Of a DNA stretch of 6,558 nucleotides, positions 1 to 6,409 are shown one piece after another. The position numbers and the translations under genes are program-made. The notes beneath the pieces are model-generated. The model was not told where the DNA came from. It saw only the letters and a list, made by a program, of their open reading frames with translations, and made no database searches. Source of the DNA: CALBZH01 sp964538515 (GTDB lineage: Bacteria; Desulfobacterota; Syntrophobacteria; Syntrophobacterales; Syntrophobacteraceae); assembly GCA_964538515.1 (NCBI GenBank), contig CAZIEW010000111.1, forward strand, positions 1-6,558. Reading direction: 5' to 3'. Each line of letters starts with the position of its first letter. The first letter of the stretch is position 1.

Positions 1-809
1 ATGGGAAAGGGCACGCCAGGCGCGGGGCCGATTTCAAAGCGGTAAATGGCCCACAGGGTGAAAAATGCCACGCCAATTGCCGCCACGGTCTGTCCCAGGT
101 AGGCCCGCAGCGGCTGGCCGGCAGGGCGGGCTACCAGCAATAACAGGCCAAAGACCGGCACCAGCAGCAGGGCCGTGGATTTGACGCTCAACGCCATCCC
201 CAGGACAACGGCTGCCGGCAGCGCGCGCCGCCAGCTCGGGCCGGAACGCTGTCGCAGCCAGCGCCAGAAGGTGTAGCTGGCTGCCAGAATGGCAGCGGCT
301 GCTCCGAGATCGGTTGCGGCCACCCCGGCATGGGCCAGCAGGTTGGGATCAAAGGCACAGAGGAAGAGCGCCAGCAGTCCGGCGCGCGGCCCAAACAGGT
401 CCGTGGCCCAACGGTAGACCAGCGCGGCCAGCACGATCGCTACCAGCAGGGTGGGGATGCGCGCGGCCGTGACCAGCGCATCCAGCGGGCGGTAAGCCAC
501 AACCACATGCCGGGCTACCTCAATCAGATTGCCCTCGTTCCAGCCGGGGACGGTGCGCGGATCGGGCAGAGGCGGTTGGGCCAGCAGCAAGGGGGCGGCC
601 TGGAGCATCTTAAGCAGCGGGGGATGTTCCTCCACCAGGCGGTAGTCGCCGGTCAACAGGCAGGCATAACCGCTGGTGATATGCAGGGGCTCATCTAACG
701 TGATGGAGGTGGCCTGGATGGCATACAGCGTGCTGCCCCATAACAGCCATAGCAGGATAAGCCGGCTCCAACCGGCGTGTGTCTGGTGTTTTGCGGTTAG
801 CGGCTTCAT
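1..809 (-). CDS. GT39/PMT-like membrane glycosyltransferase, N-terminal part (runs off left edge)
   Basis: The frame is open from an ATG at 809-807 to the window edge, giving 269 codons with no stop, so only the N-terminal part is visible. It begins MKPLTAKHQT, has a hydrophobic helix at about residues 14-34, then a loop with an Asp-Glu pair (D39-E40) and an EEHPP motif (residues 60-64). Further hydrophobic stretches lie at about 115-132, 141-157, 167-182, 198-227 and 240-256. The DE pair in the first extracytoplasmic loop followed by HPP is the usual layout of GT-C enzymes of the GT39/ArnT/PMT group, which transfer a sugar from a polyprenyl-phosphate donor outside the membrane. It aligns along its whole visible length with the complete enzyme at 2976-5315, sharing YRPLD, VYRW..DLFGP, FDPNLLAHAG and TFWRWLR. 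An AGAGG ribosome-binding site lies 7 nt before the ATG (817-821). The family call is secure; acceptor and sugar are unknown. Confidence 0.88.
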   Translation of the reverse strand, partial: MKPLTAKHQTHAGWSRLILLWLLWGSTLYAIQATSITLDEPLHITSGYACLLTGDYRLVEEHPPLLKMLQAAPLLLAQPPLPDPRTVPGWNEGNLIEVARHVVVAYRPLDALVTAARIPTLLVAIVLAALVYRWATDLFGPRAGLLALFLCAFDPNLLAHAGVAATDLGAAAAILAASYTFWRWLRQRSGPSWRRALPAAVVLGMALSVKSTALLLVPVFGLLLLVARPAGQPLRAYLGQTVAAIGVAFFTLWAIYRFEIGPAPGVPFP

Positions 810-847
810 GGCGCCGCCTCTGTGGTTCTTGGCTGCATCACCCCCCT

Positions 848-876
848 ATTATAACCCAAGTTGCGATTCCCTCATC
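848..876 (-). promoter_or_regulatory. Probable promoter of the left glycosyltransferase gene
   Basis: Read leftward, a perfect TATAAT box occupies 853-848, about 38 nt ahead of the ATG at 809, leaving a short leader. At the expected 17-nt spacing the -35 hexamer (876-871) is GATGAG, a poor match to TTGACA, and no extended -10 TG is present. A strong -10 with a weak -35 is compatible with activator dependence, but this is inferred from sequence only. Confidence 0.5.
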
Positions 877-887
877 CAACTCGGGTT
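853..887. promoter_or_regulatory. Inverted repeat overlapping the leftward promoter (candidate operator)
   Basis: AACCCAAGTTG at 853-863 and CAACTCGGGTT at 877-887 are inverted copies matching at 10 of 11 positions, separated by 13 nt, so their centres are 24 nt apart. The left arm abuts the leftward TATAAT box and the right arm covers the position just upstream of its -35 region. A third copy of the core, CAACTTGGG, lies at 981-989, just inside the predicted rightward transcript. The placement suits a regulator acting on both divergent genes. No regulator gene is visible, and chance recurrence of a 9-mer is possible. Confidence 0.35.
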
Positions 888-932
888 GCACCTACCCTGC
901 CAGGAGACCACAGACCACCGGAGGCCAAAAAG

Positions 933-960
933 TTGACAGCTCCTCTTTTCCCGTTATACT
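933..960 (+). promoter_or_regulatory. Sigma-70-type promoter of the secreted protein gene
   Basis: TTGACA at 933-938 is a perfect -35 match. It is followed by a 16-nt spacer and TATACT at 955-960, which differs from consensus at one position. A short A-run (927-931) lies just upstream of the -35 box. Transcription would start near 967, giving a leader of about 89 nt before the ATG at 1056. This is the strongest promoter-like sequence I see in the window. Confidence 0.75.
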
Positions 961-969
961 CGTGACGGT

Positions 970-996
970 TTGCCGGGCGGCAACTTGGGGCGCAAG
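970..996 (+). promoter_or_regulatory. Small hairpins in the 5' leader of the secreted protein gene
   Basis: TTGCC (970-974) and GGCAA (979-983) pair around a GGGC loop. An alternative, CTTG (984-987) with CAAG (993-996), follows immediately. The third copy of the CAACTTGGG motif (981-989) bridges the two, so protein binding there or pairing in the RNA could affect early transcription or mRNA stability. The stems are short and match no riboswitch class that I recognise. Confidence 0.25.
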
Positions 997-1040
997 CTCT
1001 TTGTTCACCGCTTCTGATGTTGCTCACTTTAAGTTTGTTT

Positions 1041-1048
1041 TAAGGAGG
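1041..1048 (+). promoter_or_regulatory. Consensus Shine-Dalgarno site
   Basis: TAAGGAGG is followed by a 7-nt spacer and the ATG at 1056. This near-perfect anti-16S match fixes the start of the 608-residue protein and argues for efficient translation. Confidence 0.85.
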
Positions 1049-1055
1049 TTGTTGC

Positions 1056-2882
1056 ATGAAATCCCTGACGTCCTGGTATCAGCGGGCCGGGTCTCTCCTG
1101 GTGGCTCTGGCCCTGGTGGCTGCACTGCTGCTTGCCGGGCCTTACCTTCCCATTCAGGCCCAGGAGGGAACTCCTGAACCGGAGTTTGTGACTCTGGCCA
1201 CGGCTACGCTGAACAACCCTGGTTTTGACAATCATGACTGGTATTTCTTTAAGGATCGGTACGATCCTACTTATCCCGATGGCCCCAGTGGTTCTGGGCA
1301 ACCCCTCCTGCCGGATGCGGATAACAACCGCCCGGATGTCGTTCCACCTCCGGCAACGCTCCAGGACTGGCGGCTGTGGTATATGCGCGGCACCCCGCTC
1401 ATTCAAACGTTTGAGGAAAATGTTTTGGTTCAATCCGGGCAGTCGGTCGCTGTCCGCACCTATAATGGCGATATCCATCAGGGAGGACTCTACCAGATCA
1501 TCTACAATACCATCCCCGGCGTGGTCTACGAGTTTAAAATCTACGCCCAGGCCCGCCCGCAGGAGAGCGGCGACACGCTGGTGGGCCTGAAAGTGGGTAT
1601 CGCGCCGGATGGGTGGGCGCCCAACTCCAAAGTGGATCCGGCTGTAGGCAGCTTCCCCTCCAACATGGTTTGGGGTACCGCCAAGAACACCCCCAACACC
1701 TGGGTGGAGCTGTCGGTGCAGGCGCAAGCAACGGCCAATCACATTACGATCTTCACGTTTGCCGATGCGCGTGGTGGCCGTTCACACGCCATTTTGTGGG
1801 ATACGGCCAGCTTCCGCGCCGCTAACACCGTGGTTAATCCTACCAACCAGGCTGCGCTGCACAACCCCGGCTTTGACAACCACGACTGGTATTTCTTTGG
1901 GGCCGACCGCTATCTGGGATATCCCGATGGGCCTAGTGGTACCGGTAAGCCCATTGTGCCCGACGACGACAACAATGTGAGCAACAACATCCCCCTTAGC
2001 ATCCTCCAGGACTGGCGCATCTGGTATATGCGCAACACCCCCTTGATTCAATCGTTTGTTGAAAACACGATCAAAGTTTCCGGGGAATCGGTCGCCATGC
2101 GCACGTTTGATGGCAATATCCATCAAGCCGGGTTATACCAGATGATCTACACGGCCACGCCCTGCCTCACGTATAACTTCCAGATGTATGGCCTTTCCAA
2201 GCCTGATAGCAGCATCGGCTCACCGGCGGCTGAGCTGAAGGTCGGGATTGATGTGGTGGGCTGGCATCCCAACACTGAGGTGACACCCTCCGACCCGGCC
2301 GTGCCGGGCGCTTTCCCCATCACTACTATCTGGGGCCCCCCCTATGATTACAAGGGCAACTTTGGCGTGTTGACGGTCACTGCCGAGGCCCGCGCCAACA
2401 AGATCGCCGTCTACTCCTACGCTTACACCACCGGTGGGCGCGCTCATGCCATTGTCTGGGATTCCGGCTCATTTGCCGACGTGACCCCGGCCACGCTGTT
2501 GGAGCCAACCGCCCCCCCGGCGGCCAGCGGTATCTCCAATCACACGGTGGTCACGGCCAGTACTGGCGTCACTCTGACCTGGACAACGCCCAACAGCGCC
2601 ATTGACCAGGTCTTTTACCATCTGCTTTACTGCGGCGAGGTGACCACACCGGTCACCCCTACCGAATCTATGACCTATACCGTCTATCTGCCTGCGGTCA
2701 GCCGGACGACGCCGTGGCTTTATACCACCCTTAACAAGACGGCGACGGCCAATCACACCGTCAAGCTCACCGGCCTGAGCTCCAACTGCACGTATGAGTA
2801 CATTCTCGCGTCGCGCGGGGTGGCGGGAGATAGCTGCGTGCTGTGGTCTTCAGACAAAATGACGTTCAGGACAGCGCCCTGA
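1056..2882 (+). CDS. Secreted protein with two tandem lectin/CBM-like modules and a C-terminal FN3-like domain
   Basis: This 608-residue protein starts with a Sec signal peptide: R10, a hydrophobic core at about 13-28, and probable cleavage after A35 or Q36 in PIQAQEG. Module 1 (about 50-253) and module 2 (about 266-473) are homologous. Each opens with L.NPGFDNHDWYFF, continues through PDGPSG, LQDWR.WYMR.TPLIQ and IHQ.GLYQ.IY, and ends in KVGI...GW, a W-containing strand and HAI.WD..SF. This pattern resembles jelly-roll carbohydrate-binding-like modules of secreted Chloroflexota proteins, but ligand binding is inferred. Residues about 485-608 look like a fibronectin III fold, with TVKLTGLSSNCTYEY and a terminal TFRTAP; they hold three of the four cysteines (526, 578, 594). 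There is no catalytic domain, LPXTG, lipobox or C-terminal membrane anchor, so release or non-covalent surface attachment is likely. It has its own promoter, ribosome site and terminator, which indicates a single-gene unit. The exact function is unknown. Confidence 0.85.
   Translation: MKSLTSWYQRAGSLLVALALVAALLLAGPYLPIQAQEGTPEPEFVTLATATLNNPGFDNHDWYFFKDRYDPTYPDGPSGSGQPLLPDADNNRPDVVPPPATLQDWRLWYMRGTPLIQTFEENVLVQSGQSVAVRTYNGDIHQGGLYQIIYNTIPGVVYEFKIYAQARPQESGDTLVGLKVGIAPDGWAPNSKVDPAVGSFPSNMVWGTAKNTPNTWVELSVQAQATANHITIFTFADARGGRSHAILWDTASFRAANTVVNPTNQAALHNPGFDNHDWYFFGADRYLGYPDGPSGTGKPIVPDDDNNVSNNIPLSILQDWRIWYMRNTPLIQSFVENTIKVSGESVAMRTFDGNIHQAGLYQMIYTATPCLTYNFQMYGLSKPDSSIGSPAAELKVGIDVVGWHPNTEVTPSDPAVPGAFPITTIWGPPYDYKGNFGVLTVTAEARANKIAVYSYAYTTGGRAHAIVWDSGSFADVTPATLLEPTAPPAASGISNHTVVTASTGVTLTWTTPNSAIDQVFYHLLYCGEVTTPVTPTESMTYTVYLPAVSRTTPWLYTTLNKTATANHTVKLTGLSSNCTYEYILASRGVAGDSCVLWSSDKMTFRTAP
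1203..2474 (+). repeat. Intragenic tandem duplication encoding two modules of about 205 residues
   Basis: Copy 1 spans about 1203-1814 and copy 2 about 1851-2474, an offset of 215-216 codons with one single-residue gap near residue 95. By eye, roughly 62 of 99 residues match in the first half of the module (from residue 52 to 150). The second half is clearly less conserved and contains insertions in copy 2. Matching DNA is still visible, for example CTCCAGGACTGGCG and TGGTATATGCGC in both copies. Confidence 0.9.
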
Positions 2883-2911
2883 GTTCTGCTGGCACTTAAG
2901 GATAGATCGGC

Positions 2912-2958
2912 AGTAGTTTGCGCGCGGACAAGCCGCGCGCAAACTATTTCAGATTTTT
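2912..2958 (+). terminator. Rho-independent-type terminator between convergent genes
   Basis: A perfect 14-bp inverted repeat (2914-2927 with 2933-2946) encloses a 5-nt ACAAG loop. A G-U and an A-U pair can extend it outward by two. The stem includes a CGCGCGG/CCGCGCG core. Read on the plus strand it is followed by TTTC and then TTTTT at 2954-2958, an interrupted U-tract. It starts about 30 nt after the stop at 2880-2882. On the minus strand no U-run follows the stem, so it may act less well for the converging glycosyltransferase operon. Confidence 0.75.
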
Positions 2959-2975
2959 GCTGGGGAAGACAGAAC

Positions 2976-5315
2976 TTAGCGCCGTTTGACCGTCAAGGGG
3001 GATAGCGTCAGGTTATCTGCCGACATCCCTGCCGGTTGCCAGCGCTCCAGCGAATCCAGCCAGTAGACGCCGGTGACGGGGGTATAGACGCCGGCGGGCG
3101 CCTCGGCGGGCAGGGTGAGTGTGTGCCGCTGCACGATCCAATCCCCCACCTGCCAGGTGTCTACCGGCACTCCTAACCCATCCCCCACCAGTACGGGAGC
3201 ATCCGCCGGCCCTTGCAGGTGGAGCATGATAGAGAGCGGGCGCGCAGGTACCTCAGTCACCTGCCACCAGGTCTCTATCTCCACCGTCTCGCCGGGACGC
3301 AGCGGGGTGTTGGGCGTGCGATAGCCCAGGAAGCGTAAAGCTCCCACCTCCACCGGCGGCTCAACCACCGTAGCCGGCTGCGGCAAGGGGAGCGGTTGTT
3401 CGTAGATGGCAAAGGAGGGTGTGAGACCAGTCTGCTTTTGCTCGTAACTCAGGCGCGCCGCCGTCAGCCGGGCCTGGAGAAAGGGATCAGCGCGACGGGC
3501 TGTCTCACGGAAGAAGGCATACCAGCCTGGTTGCTGGCCCCCGCCCGGATAGAGCCAGCCGGCCGTGCAATCAAAATAGGCCAGCCGCAGGTCGTCGCGC
3601 CCAAAGCCCTCGGCCACCACCTCCGGTGGGAGGGGGACGACCGGCGCGGTGCACTGGGCCACCCATCCCGGTGTCACGGCGGGCGGTTCCACCCGGTAGA
3701 GCGGCATCACATGTCCGATCAACGCAGCGGGTTCCCGCTGGCGGAACCAGTCGTACATCTCCCCATCGGCCAGGAAGATCCCTTGCAGGGTGGTGCTGCT
3801 CAGCACATAGATCCCCGGCGCCGGGTTGAAGCGCGCCGGCAGCACGCCCGGCGCGGCATGGAGCGGCGGGAGCGGGTCAAAAGCGACGCCGTACCCTTCA
3901 ATGGCCGCACCGTATTCAAAAAACGTGGAGAGCTTGACCCGTGCTATCCCCTCCTGCGCCATGAACCGTTGCAGGGCTTTGATGGCCTGGCCCCAATCGG
4001 TGTTGGAATCTACCAGATAGTGATACCCCTGATCCGGCCCGCCGATGACCTCGTTGAAAAACGCTAAAGGAAACGGCCAGATAGCCAGCGTGCCGATGGC
4101 TAGCCATAGCGCCAGGCCGCCGCCCAGATAGCGCCAGAGGCGGACCGGCAACCGGGCCGGTCGGCCAGGCGCTAACAGCCTTCCGGCAAAGGTATACAGG
4201 AACGGCAGCACGGGCAGCAGGTGACGGTAGCCGATGTTCAGATGGCTGCGCAGGGTGACGGCGGTATACAAAAGGACGAATAACCCTAAGGCCAGTTCGT
4301 GCCGCCACGGGCGGCGTCCTCCCAGCGCCAAAGTGACCAGCGCCGCTCCCAGGATCAGCAACGTGGGCAGCGGGGTTTTGATGGCGAACGCCAGGGGGAA
4401 ATAGTACCACCAGCCCTGCGTGGAGAGTTCCCCCATCAGGAAAGCCGGATGCCCTCCCCCGGAGACTTTGGCGACCTGTTGCAACAGGAATCCGTGCGTC
4501 CCGGCCGGCACCGGAAAAGTCATCCCTGGCAGCGCCCGCAGCTCAAACCCATAGGTGGCCCACAGGGTCAGTCCGGCGACCAGCCAGAGCAGGAATCCCT
4601 GCCGGACAAGCGGCCACAGTCTGCGCCGCTCGGCGATGAGATAAAACAACGCTATGCTGGCCTGAGTCGGCAACAACAAGAGTGCGTTGAGTTTGGTGCT
4701 CTGCGCCAGCCCCAGGACAACTCCCGCCAGGAGCAGCCGCCAGGGAGCAGGATGCCGTAACCAGCGCCAAAAGGTGAACAATGCAGCAAAGCCCCACACT
4801 GTCGCCGCCAGGTCGTTGGTGGCCAGCCCGGCATGGGCCAGCAGGTTGGGATCAAATGTGACCAGGAGCAACGCACCGACGCCGGCCAGGGGACCGAAGA
4901 GATCGGCCGTCCACCGGTAGACCAGCGCCCCCAGTAACAATCCCAGCAGGGCGACCATGACCCGCGCCGGGACCACTAACCGATCCAGGGGGCGGTAGGG
5001 ATAAATCAGCTGCTCCGCCATCCAGGTCAGGCTGATGGGATCGGTGGAGGTCCAGGCCGGCGCGGTGGTGGGATCGGGGAAATCGGGCACGGTCAGGAGC
5101 GGCAGGGCGTTAACGACTTTGGCAAACGGGGGGTGGCCATCAAATTCAATCAGGTGGCGGTCGCCGGTGACCAGGAACGAATAACCACTGATGAGCTGGG
5201 GACCTTCATCGCTGGTAATAGAGTTATGCGGGATGGCCGTAACCACCTGAAGGAAGAAAAGCCATAACAGCACAGGAACGATGATCCCCACAAAACGGGT
5301 GGGCTTTGGCTTCAC
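2976..5315 (-). CDS. GT39/PMT-like polyprenyl-phosphate-sugar glycosyltransferase with extracytoplasmic C-terminal domain
   Basis: This 779-residue protein starts at a GTG (5315-5313) that overlaps the wecB stop as GTGA. GGGAGAGG lies 10 nt upstream (5326-5333). Residues 1-420 form the GT-C membrane part. A first helix (about 8-28) is followed by a loop with D36-E37 and HPP (61-63), then several helices, FDPNLLAHAG (154-163) and HLNIGYRHLLP (358-368). Family knowledge makes the DE pair the likely catalytic site for transfer from a lipid-linked sugar outside the membrane. Residues 436-443 (DSNTDWGQ) open the soluble part, as in many phospholipid carrier-dependent glycosyltransferases. Residues about 655-779 look like a beta-sandwich (RPGETVEIETWW, then W720, GVYTPVTGVYW). 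The loop before HPP reads IEFDGHPP, unlike the EEHPP of the left paralogue. Being last in the operon with wecB suggests envelope glycan or protein glycosylation; donor and acceptor are unknown. Confidence 0.88.
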   Translation of the reverse strand: MKPKPTRFVGIIVPVLLWLFFLQVVTAIPHNSITSDEGPQLISGYSFLVTGDRHLIEFDGHPPFAKVVNALPLLTVPDFPDPTTAPAWTSTDPISLTWMAEQLIYPYRPLDRLVVPARVMVALLGLLLGALVYRWTADLFGPLAGVGALLLVTFDPNLLAHAGLATNDLAATVWGFAALFTFWRWLRHPAPWRLLLAGVVLGLAQSTKLNALLLLPTQASIALFYLIAERRRLWPLVRQGFLLWLVAGLTLWATYGFELRALPGMTFPVPAGTHGFLLQQVAKVSGGGHPAFLMGELSTQGWWYYFPLAFAIKTPLPTLLILGAALVTLALGGRRPWRHELALGLFVLLYTAVTLRSHLNIGYRHLLPVLPFLYTFAGRLLAPGRPARLPVRLWRYLGGGLALWLAIGTLAIWPFPLAFFNEVIGGPDQGYHYLVDSNTDWGQAIKALQRFMAQEGIARVKLSTFFEYGAAIEGYGVAFDPLPPLHAAPGVLPARFNPAPGIYVLSSTTLQGIFLADGEMYDWFRQREPAALIGHVMPLYRVEPPAVTPGWVAQCTAPVVPLPPEVVAEGFGRDDLRLAYFDCTAGWLYPGGGQQPGWYAFFRETARRADPFLQARLTAARLSYEQKQTGLTPSFAIYEQPLPLPQPATVVEPPVEVGALRFLGYRTPNTPLRPGETVEIETWWQVTEVPARPLSIMLHLQGPADAPVLVGDGLGVPVDTWQVGDWIVQRHTLTLPAEAPAGVYTPVTGVYWLDSLERWQPAGMSADNLTLSPLTVKRR

Positions 5316-6409
5316 GGTTGCAAGACCTCTCCCAGGCGGGCGACGATCCGCTCCGCCGCCCCTTGTTGCGCGCGCACGTCTAACGGTCGGAAGGCCGCGC
5401 GGCCCTGTTCCAGCCAGGGCCAGGCCCGTTCTACCAACGTTGCGCCTTCATTGCCGATCAAGACGGCGGCCCCGGCCTCCACTAAGTATTGCCATTCAGT
5501 CTCTCGCCGGACGATGAGCAAGGGAGTTCCCAAAGTAGCCGCTTCTTCCTGGATGCCGCCGGAATCGGTCAACACCGCGCGTGCCTGGAGCATCAGTTGC
5601 AGCAGGTCCAGATAGCCCACCGGTTCAATCAGATGCAGCTGCGGGTGGAGCGACAACGCCGGGTTCGCCGCCTGCAAGCTCTCCAAGACAGCGCGCGTGC
5701 GGGGATGGATGGGGAAAACGACGGGCCAGCGTTCGGCCAGGCGGTTGAAAGCTGCCAGCAGGTCTTGCAGTACGTCCGGCAGGGTGTTCTCGGCCCGGTG
5801 CAGCGTCAATAGCAGAAAGCCATCTGGACGCAATCCCAGGTCGGCGACGATGGAACGGGTAGCAGCCAGCGGACGGCTGCGCAAGCAGGCGTCAATGGCC
5901 GTGGAGCCGACGACGGTGATCGCCGTGGCCGGAATGCCTTCCTGGAGCAGCTGGGCCCGTTCCCGTTCGCCCGGCGCAAAGCACCAGGTGGCCCAATGAT
6001 CCACGGCGATCCGGTTGATCTCCTCCGGCATCTGCCGGTTGAAGGAACGGCAGCCGGCCTCCAAATGGACCACCGGAATGTGCAATTTGGCTGCGGTCAG
6101 GGCACCGGCCAGGGTCGTATTTGTGTCGCCCAAAACGAGGACGGCATCAGGCGACTCTTGCACTAACAACGGCTCAAAACGGGTGAGAATCCGGGCTGTC
6201 TGCTCCGCGTGCGAGCCGGAGCCAACCTCTAACCGGTAATAGGGAGCCGGCAAGTGGAGTTCCTCAAAAAAGAGCGCGTCCATCTCGTAGCTGTAATGTT
6301 GCCCCGAATGGACCAGCCGGTGGTCAAACGCGGCGTTCAACAAAGGGATGACGGGCGAGAATTTGACCAGCTCGGGGCGAGTCCCCACCACCGTCACGAC
6401 TTTGCGCAT
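5312..6409 (-). CDS. wecB: UDP-N-acetylglucosamine 2-epimerase (non-hydrolysing)
   Basis: This cytoplasmic enzyme interconverts UDP-GlcNAc and UDP-ManNAc, a precursor for ManNAc-containing surface glycans. The 365-residue length is normal and all hallmark motifs are present: GTRPELVKFSPV (9-20), HSGQHYSYEMD (34-44), VLGDTNTT (92-99) with D95, HLEAGCRS (115-122) with E117, MPEEINR (127-133) with E130, HRAEN (204-208), PIHPRT (233-238) and DSGGIQEEA (282-290). D95, E117, E130 and H204 fit the catalytic positions known for the family, and TEW (304-306) replaces the TERPE of enterobacterial versions. The ATG start places GTRPE at the usual distance from the N-terminus. The start lies inside the end of the preceding glycosyltransferase gene (16-nt overlap) and has no strong ribosome site, so translation is probably coupled. 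No UDP-ManNAc dehydrogenase (wecC) is in view, so the fate of the product is open. Confidence 0.95.
   Translation of the reverse strand: MRKVVTVVGTRPELVKFSPVIPLLNAAFDHRLVHSGQHYSYEMDALFFEELHLPAPYYRLEVGSGSHAEQTARILTRFEPLLVQESPDAVLVLGDTNTTLAGALTAAKLHIPVVHLEAGCRSFNRQMPEEINRIAVDHWATWCFAPGERERAQLLQEGIPATAITVVGSTAIDACLRSRPLAATRSIVADLGLRPDGFLLLTLHRAENTLPDVLQDLLAAFNRLAERWPVVFPIHPRTRAVLESLQAANPALSLHPQLHLIEPVGYLDLLQLMLQARAVLTDSGGIQEEAATLGTPLLIVRRETEWQYLVEAGAAVLIGNEGATLVERAWPWLEQGRAAFRPLDVRAQQGAAERIVARLGEVLQP
5326..5333 (-). promoter_or_regulatory. Ribosome-binding site supporting the GTG start of the complete GT39 gene
   Basis: On the minus strand GGGAGAGG lies 10 nt before the GTG at 5315-5313, inside the last codons of wecB. 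Together with the GTGA stop/start overlap it supports this unusual start. The residues that follow (MKPKPTRF) also match the MKP opening of the left paralogue. Confidence 0.55.

Noticed and set aside
810..932. Possible small gene or RNA in the divergent spacer
   Set aside because: No open frame with a ribosome site and no structured RNA pattern stand out. The region is adequately explained by two promoters and the inverted repeat.
330..1177. Plus-strand open frames at 330-698, 676-936 and 779-1177
   Set aside because: The first is antisense to the truncated GT39 gene. The other two cross the divergent promoter region, and the last runs into the start of the secreted gene in another frame. 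None has a Shine-Dalgarno site or sensible protein features.
1029..1742. Minus-strand 237-codon open frame opposite the secreted protein gene
   Set aside because: It has no ribosome site, and its product is Arg/Gly/His-rich with no domain pattern. A similar frame (1782-2126) recurs opposite module 2, as expected from an antisense shadow of duplicated DNA.
2914..2946. Hairpin considered as a mobile-element end, attachment site or CRISPR-like repeat
   Set aside because: It occurs once, has no target duplication or nearby transposase or integrase, and sits between two convergent stop codons with a U-rich stretch after it. A terminator explains it.
3396..4067. Plus-strand 223-codon open frame
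   Set aside because: It is antisense to the well-supported GT39 gene. Composition is low-complexity in style (Arg, Gly, Pro), with no start signal and no recognisable motif.
4299..4920. Open frames on both strands within the GT39 gene
   Set aside because: They are alternate-frame shadows of the membrane-protein coding sequence, which is supported by motifs, helices and paralogy.
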